Source of the DNA: Bog-473 sp035534235
Lineage (GTDB): Bacteria; Actinomycetota; Acidimicrobiia; Acidimicrobiales; RAAP-2
Assembly: GCA_035534235.1 (NCBI GenBank)
Contig: DATLSH010000060.1
Coordinates: forward strand, 1-5,867
Length of the DNA stretch: 5,867 nucleotides
Direction of reading: 5' to 3'
Of the stretch, positions 1 to 5,413 are shown one piece after another (the first letter of the stretch is position 1; the number at the start of each line of letters is the position of its first letter). Made by a program: the position numbers and the translations under genes. The notes under the pieces are model-generated. The model saw only the letters and a program-made list of their open reading frames with translations. It was not told where the DNA came from and ran no database searches.

Positions 1-1227
1 CGCGCGGCCGCCCCGCAGGCGGCAGCCCGGCTCGACGCAGCGGGCTTCGCGGCCCGGCTGGGCGCGCTGGCCAGCGCACTCCCCAGCCCGGATCCGCTCC
101 CGCTGCTCACGCCCCGCCACGAGGCGCAGGCTCCGATCTCGGGATTCCGACCCCCGGGAGTGTCCGAGCTGACCCAGGTGGCGCCGGCGCTGGCACCCGT
201 CACCGGGCCCGCCGCGCCAGTGGGGACCCGGGCCGGGCCGGGCGAGATCTTCGATGCCGAGCCCCTCGGTCCTCAGTCGTCACACCTTCCCCCTGCGGGA
301 GGCCCGACCATCGCCACCAGGGGGCGGAGCCGCCGCAAATTGGCCTGGACCATCGGGATCGTGGCCGCCGTGCTGCTCCTGGCGGCCGGAACACTGGTGG
401 CCGTCGACGCCAAGGTGTTCACTCCGTCACACCCGGCCCCGGCGCTGGTCGACCTCACCATGGCGGGGGCCCGGGCAGCGGCGGCGAGGGACCATTTCAC
501 CCTGCACGTCGAGACGCCGGTGCGGTCGATCTCCGTGGCGAAGGGTTCCATCATTTCGCAGAGCCCGTCGGCCGGGACGAGCCTGAAGGAGGGCTCGACA
601 CTCAACGTCGTGCCGTCCAAGGGACCTCCGCCGGTGGCGGTGCCTTCCCTCACCGGCATGACGTGTCCCCAGGCCATTGCCGCACTGGAGGCGGCCCACC
701 TGAAAGGGTCGTGCGCGCCGCCCCGCTACGACAACAACACCCCGGCCGGGCAGTTGATCATCTGGTCGATCGACGCGACGAGCAATCCGAACAGGGCGCC
801 GTACGGCTCCACCATCACCCTGGTCCCCTCAGAGGGGCACGCACCGGTGCCGGTGCCGGTCCTGCCCTCGACCTACACCTTCGACCAGGCCCTGGCCGCC
901 CTGCAGGCGGTGGGGCTGACGGCCACCCAGGCCAGCGACTCCTCGGCCACGGTTCCCGCCGGGCAGATCATCTCCACCTCGCCGGCCAGCGGCGCCATGG
1001 CACCATACGGCTCCGCGGTGACGGTGACGGTGTCGACCGGCCCGGCGATGGTGGCCGTCCCCAACGTCACCGACGACACGGTGAGCCAGGCCACCTCCGT
1101 GCTGCAAGGGGCAGGATTGACGGTGTCGGGAGTGACGGGCAGCCCCAACGGACTGGTCAAGCGGACCGATCCCCCCCAGGACACTTCGGTCCCGAGCGGT
1201 TCCTCGGTGCAGATCTACACCCGCTGA
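1..1227 (+). CDS. PASTA-domain Ser/Thr protein kinase, C-terminal part (5' truncated by window edge)
   Basis: The frame is open from base 1 to a TGA at 1225-1227 (408 residues visible), so the gene begins outside the window. The GTG at 160 is an internal codon, not the likely start. Residues 1-23 resemble the last helix of a protein kinase fold (P-x4-R-L-D-A-A-x-F-A-A-R-L), followed by a proline-rich linker as in PknB-type kinases. A basic stop-transfer stretch (RGRSRRK) precedes one membrane helix at about residues 114-135. Outside the membrane are four PASTA repeats at about 147-207, 211-278, 282-347 and 350-408, each ending in a G-S/T-x-(V/I) strand such as YGSTITLVPSEG. In this family the cytoplasmic kinase phosphorylates Thr/Ser on cell-wall and division proteins, and the PASTA repeats sense peptidoglycan fragments. 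PASTA 2 carries two cysteines (C222, C238), the only ones in the exported part. The kinase assignment rests on domain order and a short remnant; the PASTA assignment is firm. Confidence 0.9.
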   Translation, partial: RAAAPQAAARLDAAGFAARLGALASALPSPDPLPLLTPRHEAQAPISGFRPPGVSELTQVAPALAPVTGPAAPVGTRAGPGEIFDAEPLGPQSSHLPPAGGPTIATRGRSRRKLAWTIGIVAAVLLLAAGTLVAVDAKVFTPSHPAPALVDLTMAGARAAAARDHFTLHVETPVRSISVAKGSIISQSPSAGTSLKEGSTLNVVPSKGPPPVAVPSLTGMTCPQAIAALEAAHLKGSCAPPRYDNNTPAGQLIIWSIDATSNPNRAPYGSTITLVPSEGHAPVPVPVLPSTYTFDQALAALQAVGLTATQASDSSATVPAGQIISTSPASGAMAPYGSAVTVTVSTGPAMVAVPNVTDDTVSQATSVLQGAGLTVSGVTGSPNGLVKRTDPPQDTSVPSGSSVQIYTR

Positions 1228-1235
1228 GTCGATCG

Positions 1236-1544
1236 TTGGCCCTTCCCTTCGACCCGGGCTGTGATCTGTGCGAGGCGGCCCGGCTCTCCGCGTGGCACCA
1301 CGAGGATGACGTGTGCTGGGTGGCCGACTGCGAGGTGTGCGGCGTCCCCATGGTGGTGTGGAAGAGCCACGGTCCCGTTCCCCCCGACGAGGACGTCGCG
1401 CACATGATCGCCGAGTTGAGCCGGGTGGCCGACGCTCGCTTCGGGGCGGGGGCGTGGTCGGTCGACCGCGTGATGCGCCAGATCCCCGACCACTTCCACG
1501 CGCACGGGCGCGACCCCAATTGGTGGTTCCGCCGCTTCCGTTGA
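1236..1544 (+). CDS. Small HIT-like protein with two CxxC motifs and an H-x-H-x-H motif
   Basis: A 102-residue protein if it starts at the TTG at 1236, 8 bases after the kinase stop codon. No good Shine-Dalgarno is visible, so translation may be coupled to the kinase. The TTG is chosen because it keeps the N-terminal C9-x-x-C12-E, which resembles the Cys pair opening many HIT proteins. After it come an acidic E-D-D turn (23-25), a second C32-x-x-C35, a V-P-x-V-V-W-K-x-H-G strand (37-46, the place of the HIT strand ending in 'P-K-x-H') and near the C-terminus I-P-D-H86-F-H88-A-H90, followed by W96-W97. H-x-H-x-H is the nucleotide-phosphate binding and catalytic signature of the HIT superfamily (nucleotidyl hydrolases and transferases). 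The four cysteines could bind a metal. I recall similar short actinobacterial proteins annotated as hypothetical. The reading frame is well supported; the HIT relationship is inferred from motif order and the substrate is unknown. Confidence 0.72.
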   Translation: MALPFDPGCDLCEAARLSAWHHEDDVCWVADCEVCGVPMVVWKSHGPVPPDEDVAHMIAELSRVADARFGAGAWSVDRVMRQIPDHFHAHGRDPNWWFRRFR

Positions 1545-1579
1545 GCGTGCACCCAAGGCTGGCCGAAAACCTGCGCCGG

Positions 1580-1585
1580 TAGGGT
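1580..1585 (+). promoter_or_regulatory. -10-like element (TAGGGT) for the MFS gene
   Basis: TAGGGT fits the actinobacterial -10 pattern TAnnnT. Exactly 7 bases separate it from an in-frame GTG at 1593, the spacing expected if transcription starts at the first base of the start codon. I see no convincing -35 hexamer 16-18 bases upstream. The same hexamer, also preceded by CCGG, occurs at 5383-5388. Confidence 0.4.
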
Positions 1586-1592
1586 GTCCCGG

Positions 1593-3209
1593 GTGGAGAA
1601 CCGTCCGGGCGAGCGTTCCGCACTCCTCCTCGACCCGACCGCCGACCCGGGTGGAGCCGCCATGGGCACACTGGGTGCGGAGGCCTCCGTCGACCCCAGC
1701 TGGCCGGTGCTGCTACGGCGGCGGGTCTACGAGCGGGCCGAGCGCAGCCCCCGCTACCGCTGGTACGCGCTCTCCGCGCTGCTGGCCGGGCTGCTCTCGC
1801 TCAACATCACCTTCACGGTATTCGTCGTCGCGCTGCCGACGGTGAGATCGGACTTCCACACGAACTTCTCCACCCTCACCTGGGCCTCGACCGGTCCGCT
1901 GCTGGCGTTCGGGGTGGCCGCGCCGTTCTTCGGCAAGGCGGGGGACCTCTTCGGCCATCGGCGGCTCTACCTCTTCGGGCTGCTCGGGGCCATGATCAGT
2001 GCCGTCCTCACGGCCACGGCGCCCAATGTCGGCATGCTCCTCTTCGCCCGGGCGCTCGACGGAATGCAGGGTGCCGCCACCGGCACCGCATCGATGGCGC
2101 TCATACTCCAGCTCTTCGTCCCCGAGGAGCGGGTCAAGGCCCTGGGGTGGTGGGCCCTGGTGGGGGCGGGAGGACCCGTGCTGGGGGTGACGCTTGGCTC
2201 ACCGGTGATCCAGTACTTCGGGTGGCGGACGCTCTTCTGGGGCCAGCTCGGGCTCCTGGTCGCGGCCGCCGTGGTGGTGGCGCTCATCCTTCCTTCCCGC
2301 CGCCGGGCCCACATGGCCCCCGAGCCCGAGCCAGGTCCCGGTGACGCGGCAACAGGCCGGAGCGCGTGGCACGGCATGGACTGGGTGGGGAGCTGGAGCC
2401 TGGCCGGTGCCGTGACTGCCGCCATGCTCGTGCTGAGCATCGGGCCCATCGTCGGCTGGACCTCGGTCGGCGCCATCTTGTCGGGCGCGGTGTCGGTGCT
2501 CATGGGGGCGCTGTTCGTCTGGCGCGAGATGACGTTCGCCACGCCGCTGGTCCCCACCCGGTACTGGCGCCGCCGGAACTTCATGTTCCCCATGGGCGCC
2601 AAGGGGTTCTCGTCCTTCGCCTACTTCGGCGGGTTCTTCCTGTTCCCGCTGCTCATGGAGCAGGTCTACGGCTACAGCGTGTCCCAGGTGGGGTTCGTCT
2701 CGGTGGCCCGCCCCCTGGTCTTCGCCGTCAGCTCGCCCATCGCCGGCTACGTGACCGTCCGCGTCGGTGAGCGCTCTGCCACCCTGGCCGGCACCGGTTC
2801 GCTCCTCGTCTCCATGTTGCTCTTCGCCACGCTGTCCCCGTCATCGGGCCTGGTCATCGTCCTGATCGCCCTGGCGCTGTCGGGACTCGGCATGGGCGTC
2901 TCCTTGCCGGCCACCTCGTCGAGCATGTCCAACGAGTTGGCAGCCTCGGAGTACGGCGTGATGAGTGCGGCGCAGTTGCTGGCCACCCAGGTCGGGGAGG
3001 TAGCGGGCATTCAGGTGGTGCTGACGCTGCAGGAGTCGATCGCCCGCCATGCCGGACTGGGCTTTGTCCATCGCAGCACCGCCCTGCTGCACAGCTTCCA
3101 GATCGCCTTCTGGGTGGCCGCCGTCATGGCTGCCCTCGCGGTGGTGGCCGCGTTCTTCGTGCGCCCGCTCGCCCGTCAACCCGGCGCCGATCGGCTCGTC
3201 ACCGGTTGA
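1593..3209 (+). CDS. MFS transporter, DHA2-type drug:H+ antiporter family (14 TM)
   Basis: Predicted inner-membrane efflux pump of 538 residues. After a polar N-terminus of about 55 residues come roughly fourteen hydrophobic segments (about 59-83, 97-116, 124-143, 147-173, 185-206, 213-234, 265-286, 291-310, 337-356, 364-387, 397-415, 418-440, 456-478, 501-524). Motif A lies in the loop after helix 2 (G114-K-A-G117-D118-L-F-G121-H-R-R124). An antiporter motif C in helix 5 reads G-A-G-G-P195-V-L-G198, followed by the GWRTLFW stretch typical of DHA2 members. Length and helix count match proton-driven multidrug or metabolite exporters; the substrate cannot be read from sequence. Start choice: GTG 1584 is the longest option but overlaps the putative -10 element; GTG 1593 sits where a leaderless transcript would begin; ATG 1662 has a GGTGGAG 5 bases upstream and is a real alternative giving 512 residues. 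No adjacent TetR or MarR regulator is visible. Confidence 0.94.
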   Translation: MENRPGERSALLLDPTADPGGAAMGTLGAEASVDPSWPVLLRRRVYERAERSPRYRWYALSALLAGLLSLNITFTVFVVALPTVRSDFHTNFSTLTWASTGPLLAFGVAAPFFGKAGDLFGHRRLYLFGLLGAMISAVLTATAPNVGMLLFARALDGMQGAATGTASMALILQLFVPEERVKALGWWALVGAGGPVLGVTLGSPVIQYFGWRTLFWGQLGLLVAAAVVVALILPSRRRAHMAPEPEPGPGDAATGRSAWHGMDWVGSWSLAGAVTAAMLVLSIGPIVGWTSVGAILSGAVSVLMGALFVWREMTFATPLVPTRYWRRRNFMFPMGAKGFSSFAYFGGFFLFPLLMEQVYGYSVSQVGFVSVARPLVFAVSSPIAGYVTVRVGERSATLAGTGSLLVSMLLFATLSPSSGLVIVLIALALSGLGMGVSLPATSSSMSNELAASEYGVMSAAQLLATQVGEVAGIQVVLTLQESIARHAGLGFVHRSTALLHSFQIAFWVAAVMAALAVVAAFFVRPLARQPGADRLVTG

Positions 3210-3289
3210 GTTCGGTCAATGGGTATGGTTCCGTCGCCCGAAAACGCGGGGCTCAAGGTTCGACGATTTGATCTGGCTCCAGGTATTCA

Positions 3290-3306
3290 GCCGGCTCCAG
3301 GCCGGC
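3290..3306 (+). terminator. GC hairpin, possible terminator after the MFS gene
   Basis: GCCGGC, a 5-base loop TCCAG, then GCCGGC forms a 6-bp all-GC stem 80 bases after the MFS stop codon. No T-run follows, so it is not a classical intrinsic terminator; T-less hairpins are often proposed as terminators in actinobacteria. Function is inferred. Confidence 0.3.
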
Positions 3307-3325
3307 ACGAGTGGGGCACCCCGAG

Positions 3326-3344
3326 GGTCCAGGTATACCGGACC
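3326..3344. repeat. Imperfect dyad GGTCC...GGACC around GGTATACC
   Basis: GGTCC and GGACC flank a core containing the perfect 8-base palindrome GGTATACC (3332-3339). As RNA it could form a 7-bp stem with one bulged A and a TATA loop. It lies between converging genes, so it could belong to a terminator region or be chance. Confidence 0.3.
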
Positions 3345-3579
3345 GTAGGGGGATCCTGGAATGGCACCGCGAGCTGATCCGACGGTCTCGGCGCTCACGC
3401 CTTCTGCTGCGTCTTGAACGATTCATCCGAGCCACCCAAATGGTCTCTTCGGACGCGCGTACTTGAGTGAGCTGTCAGAACACGCTGCCGAATCGGGCCC
3501 CGTCGGCCGATGCCCCTGGTCCAAGAAGAGCCCCGTCCATGAAGGCGGAAGCTTCAAGGTGGTCACGAGCGAGGGGCGC

Positions 3580-4116
3580 TCAGGTGGCCGGAACTGTCGT
3601 GGCCGGGAATCCGTTACCGGCAAGGTCGGGCCCGATGATCACGACGATGTCAAGGCCAGTGGCGTTCGCTACCGGTACGGCGCCGGTCAGCGGTTGGACC
3701 GCAGTCTTCGGCACGCCAAGCTCGGAAGCGACCAGCGCGGCCGCTTGTTGCTGCGACGGGGCGTAGTAGATCGTCGTCGTCGACACCGCGGACGTACTGT
3801 TCCGCGGAGTGGAGACATTCCACCCGTTTTGCTGGAGCTGCTGGGTGAAATGGCCGGCTGCGTTGGGTTGCTGAGTGCCGTTTACCACGAGAACCTTCAC
3901 ACTTGAATGAGCCACGGTCGACGTGGTCGTCGATGGCCCGTGTAGGAAAGTCGTCGCCGTGCCAGAAATCGTCGCCGTGCCAGAAGTTGCGGAATTGAAG
4001 TGGGGACCGACTACCGCTCCGACATATCCCGCGAGGGCGAGTGCTCCCAACAATGCAATGGCGATGCCGAAACGCCTACCCCAAGAGGTCTGCTCGTACG
4101 CGTGGAGAGGACTCAC
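3580..4116 (-). CDS. Membrane-anchored LytR_C domain protein
   Basis: Predicted 178-residue protein with a short cytoplasmic N-terminus, one membrane helix at about 16-38 (after W-G-R-R), a Ser/Thr/Ala-rich linker (about 41-71) and an extracellular LytR_C domain at about 72-165. The domain starts with the typical V-K-V-L-V-V-N-G-T strand (73-81), then a helix with A-A-G-H-F, a N-G-W-N-V turn, T-T-I-Y-Y-A-P (114-120), a Q-Q-Q-A-A-A-L-V-A-S-E-L-G helix, and D-I-V-V-I-I-G-P-D at the end. LytR_C normally follows the catalytic domain of LytR-CpsA-Psr enzymes, which attach wall polymers to peptidoglycan. Here the catalytic domain is absent, so this stand-alone form has no predicted activity, and an envelope role is inference. 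The start is GTG 4116; there is no Shine-Dalgarno but a -10-like TAAGAT ends 7 bases upstream. The gene is a single unit facing away from the CDGSH gene. Confidence 0.86.
   Translation of the reverse strand: MSPLHAYEQTSWGRRFGIAIALLGALALAGYVGAVVGPHFNSATSGTATISGTATTFLHGPSTTTSTVAHSSVKVLVVNGTQQPNAAGHFTQQLQQNGWNVSTPRNSTSAVSTTTIYYAPSQQQAAALVASELGVPKTAVQPLTGAVPVANATGLDIVVIIGPDLAGNGFPATTVPAT
3951..3986 (-). repeat. Two-copy 18-bp tandem repeat inside the LytR_C gene
   Basis: Bases 3951-3968 and 3969-3986 match at 17 of 18 positions. The repeat is in frame and encodes SGTATI-SGTATT (residues 45-56) in the linker between the membrane helix and the LytR_C domain. A slippage duplication changing linker length is the simplest explanation. 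Confidence 0.9.
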
Positions 4117-4123
4117 AATGCAG

Positions 4124-4129
4124 ATCTTA
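4124..4129 (-). promoter_or_regulatory. -10-like element (TAAGAT) for the LytR_C gene
   Basis: On the minus strand TAAGAT is followed by exactly 7 bases (CTGCATT) and then the GTG start at 4116. This fits a -10 element of a leaderless transcript and explains the missing ribosome binding site. No clear -35 is visible. Confidence 0.42.
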
Positions 4130-4207
4130 GAGAGCGCGAGAGTGGGAAGCTCCTAGTCGGAGCCGGCGCGCTCGCGGCTCTTGCCACCAGGCTGGTATGA
4201 CATTCCG

Positions 4208-4224
4208 GGAGCGGAACCCGCTCC
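4208..4224. repeat. Perfect inverted repeat, 7-bp stem with 3-base loop
   Basis: GGAGCGG-AAC-CCGCTCC is an exact hairpin sequence about 92 bases upstream of the LytR_C start on the minus strand. No T-run follows on either strand. It could be an attenuator or terminator of an upstream read-through transcript, part of a mobile-element remnant, or an operator. Confidence 0.5.
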
Positions 4225-4229
4225 GTGAG

Positions 4230-4334
4230 CGGCACAGTTCAGCCGGCCCGGCACAATGGGACCATCCCGCCAGAACCGCCGAGAGGAGATTCACGCACCG
4301 GTACGTCGTACCGGGACATCCGACGGCACAGTTC
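4230..4334. repeat. 11-base direct repeat CGGCACAGTTC (4230-4240 and 4324-4334)
   Basis: Two identical 11-base copies start 94 bases apart in the non-coding gap. Function unknown; may be a remnant of duplicated or mobile DNA. Confidence 0.6.
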
Positions 4335-4362
4335 GGACGCTGTTCACCCGCCGACCCGGGTG

Positions 4363-4410
4363 CCCCAGAATGCTCAGGCATTTCGCCGCCACGCGGTCTC
4401 CCCCAGAATG
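4363..4410. repeat. 10-base direct repeat CCCCAGAATG (4363-4372 and 4401-4410)
   Basis: Two exact copies start 38 bases apart. The second directly abuts the stretch that resembles an insertion-sequence end (4412-4439). Confidence 0.6.
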
Positions 4411-4511
4411 AGGTGTCCACAAAAGCGGGGTCAACTCCACCACGAATGTTCGTCGGCGACGGTGTCCCGGGGTGCCGAGTTCGCCGGTTTCGAGCGTGGC
4501 GACACGACGCT

Positions 4512-4544
4512 ATCGACCATGTGTTACCAAGTATGGATCGACCA
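4512..4544. repeat. 8-base direct repeat ATCGACCA (4512-4519 and 4537-4544)
   Basis: Two exact copies spaced 25 bases start to start, 28-60 bases before the CDGSH start codon and flanking a TATGGA (4532-4537) that could serve as a poor -10. Direct repeats in a promoter can be regulator sites, but an 8-mer pair can occur by chance. Confidence 0.45.
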
Positions 4545-4559
4545 ACCGTCACCGAGGAT

Positions 4560-4566
4560 GAGGAAG
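4560..4566 (+). promoter_or_regulatory. Ribosome binding site deciding the CDGSH start
   Basis: GAGGAAG lies 5 bases before ATG 4572, with 7 bases from AGGA to ATG. This supports ATG 4572 over the in-frame ATG at 4197. Confidence 0.75.
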
Positions 4567-4571
4567 ACAAT

Positions 4572-5255
4572 ATGAACCCAGCACCAGACATGAAGATCAC
4601 GGTCACCGAGAATGGTCCCTACCTGGTGGAAGGTTCGATTCCCATGGCCAGACAGACGATCGTGGCAGATGAAGAAGGCAACTCCACTGGATGGCGTCGC
4701 GGTGACGACTTTGAGACAAAGCCCAAATGTGCCTTGTGCCGCTGCGGGCAGTCGTCCAAGAAGCCGTACTGCGACAGTTCACACCTTCGCGTCGGATTCG
4801 ACGGAACCGAGGTGGCATCGCGGCGCCCGTACGTTGAACAGGCCAACGAACAGCAGGGCCCAACTCTCATCCTCTCCGACGCCCAACCCCTCTGTGCGTT
4901 CGCCCGGTTCTGCGATGTGGCCGGCCAGATTTGGAATCTGGTGGAACAAGATGGACTCGAAGCTGCTCGCTTGACCGCCGAAGAGGCAGCCCTGTGTCCC
5001 TCCGGACGATTGGTGGTCAGGGATCGCCGATCGGGGAGAGCCCTTGAGCCCGAGTTCGAGCCCTCAATCGGGATCGTCAACGATCCGACCGAAGGAGTGG
5101 GCGGGCCAATCTGGGTCCGAGGTGGGATACCGATCACGAGTGCCGATGGTGAGACCTATGAAGTCCGCAACCGGGTGACTCTCTGCCGCTGTGGAGCCTC
5201 AAAGAATAAGCCGTTCTGCGACGCCAGCCATGCTTCAATCGGTTTCACCGAATGA
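4572..5255 (+). CDS. CDGSH iron-sulfur protein with two CDGSH motifs and a central Fer4_19-like segment
   Basis: Predicted soluble 227-residue redox protein. An N-terminal CDGSH motif lies at 56-71 (C56-R-C58, S61, P65, C67-D-S-S-H71) and a C-terminal one at 205-220 (C205-R-C207, S210, P214, C216-D-A-S-H220). Each has the 3-Cys/1-His ligand set that holds a labile [2Fe-2S] cluster in mitoNEET-type proteins; the usual glycine of C-D-G-S-H is replaced by S or A. Between them C108-x5-C114 and later C142-P-S-G-R-L resemble the divergent 4Fe-4S mono-cluster domain (Fer4_19). Thus up to three clusters are possible. An extra cysteine (C53) sits just before motif 1. Family members are linked to iron handling and redox or nitrosative stress; the exact role is unknown. 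The start is ATG 4572, chosen for its Shine-Dalgarno; an in-frame ATG at 4197 would add 125 featureless residues. The next gene downstream is also a redox protein but seems separately transcribed. Confidence 0.93.
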   Translation: MNPAPDMKITVTENGPYLVEGSIPMARQTIVADEEGNSTGWRRGDDFETKPKCALCRCGQSSKKPYCDSSHLRVGFDGTEVASRRPYVEQANEQQGPTLILSDAQPLCAFARFCDVAGQIWNLVEQDGLEAARLTAEEAALCPSGRLVVRDRRSGRALEPEFEPSIGIVNDPTEGVGGPIWVRGGIPITSADGETYEVRNRVTLCRCGASKNKPFCDASHASIGFTE

Positions 5256-5267
5256 ATAATCAGGATT

Positions 5268-5284
5268 CCGGCGCAATCCGCCGG
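5268..5284 (+). terminator. GC hairpin after the CDGSH gene
   Basis: CCGGCG, loop CAATC, CGCCGG forms a 6-bp stem 12 bases after the stop codon. There is no T-run after it, so termination is plausible rather than proven. Confidence 0.4.
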
Positions 5285-5353
5285 TGCCCTGCCCCCTGTG
5301 GCCGTGGCGGTGGACTCTTCGGCACGATGGAGCAGTGACATGTCTGGCGATCA

Positions 5354-5373
5354 GTCAGTCGCTAATCGCTGAC
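5354..5373. promoter_or_regulatory. Dyad GTCAG-N10-CTGAC, possible operator
   Basis: A 5-base inverted repeat with a 10-base spacer covers the position where a -35 element would sit for the -10-like TAGGGT at 5383. That placement suits a repressor or activator site for the F420-type reductase gene. No regulator gene is nearby and the half-sites are short. Confidence 0.25.
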
Positions 5374-5382
5374 AGGTCCCGG

Positions 5383-5388
5383 TAGGGT
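5383..5388 (+). promoter_or_regulatory. -10-like element (TAGGGT) for the Ddn-family gene
   Basis: The same hexamer and CCGG context as at 1580. Transcription would start near 5396, leaving a leader of about 18 bases that still contains the full ribosome binding site. A -35 is not evident at normal spacing. Confidence 0.4.
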
Positions 5389-5396
5389 CCTAGCCA

Positions 5397-5406
5397 AGGA
5401 AGGAGG
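5397..5406 (+). promoter_or_regulatory. Strong ribosome binding site
   Basis: AGGAAGGAGG contains a perfect AGGAGG core 7 bases before ATG 5414. It is the best Shine-Dalgarno in the window and fixes this start. Confidence 0.85.
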
Positions 5407-5413
5407 TCGGCAC

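Larger units (their letters stand above)
3210..3579. other. 370-base intergenic region, no convincing gene
   Basis: This lies between the stop codons of two converging genes (MFS and LytR_C). It contains a GC hairpin (3290-3306), a dyad (3326-3344), a short sequence repeated three times (TCCAGG at 3278, 3296 and 3328, two copies extending to TCCAGGTAT) and a small open frame 3272-3463 whose middle faintly resembles a transposase segment. I find no tRNA fold and no good ribosome binding site. Confidence 0.55.
4117..4571. other. 455-base region between divergent genes, no convincing gene
   Basis: The CDGSH reading frame stays open back to an ATG at 4197, but the translated extension is rich in R, P, H and S, has no recognisable motif and lacks a ribosome binding site there, while a good one lies before ATG 4572. 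The region holds a 7-bp hairpin (4208-4224), three pairs of short direct repeats and an insertion-sequence-end-like stretch (4412-4439). It should also contain the promoters of both flanking genes. Confidence 0.55.

Noticed and set aside
663..1235. Long open frame upstream of, and fused in frame to, the HIT-like protein
   Set aside because: It overlaps the PASTA repeats in another frame and gives a biased G/R/P-rich translation; only the part from about 1236 has protein-like content.
3257..3263. GGTTCGA, as in a tRNA T-loop
   Set aside because: No pairing T-stem, acceptor stem or anticodon arm can be assembled around it on either strand.
3567..3581. Hairpin GAGCG-AGGGG-CGCTC at the end of the LytR_C gene
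   Set aside because: The stem is only 5 bp, overlaps the stop codon and has no T-run, so it is too weak to call a terminator.
3463..3906. Plus-strand open frame of 147 codons
   Set aside because: It lies antisense to the LytR_C gene, whose minus-strand translation has a clear membrane helix and domain.
4197..4571. In-frame 125-residue N-terminal extension of the CDGSH protein from ATG 4197
   Set aside because: The translated extension is low in hydrophobic order, rich in R/P/H/S, shows no domain, and lacks a ribosome binding site at 4197, whereas GAGGAAG precedes ATG 4572 at good spacing.
4197..4571. CRISPR array suggested by the several short direct repeats
   Set aside because: The repeats are 8-11 bases, two copies each, of different sequence and uneven spacing, with no cas genes.
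4127..4606. 159-codon minus-strand open frame across the gap before the CDGSH gene
   Set aside because: No recognisable domain, no ribosome binding site, and it runs through both the repeat-rich gap and the start of the CDGSH gene.
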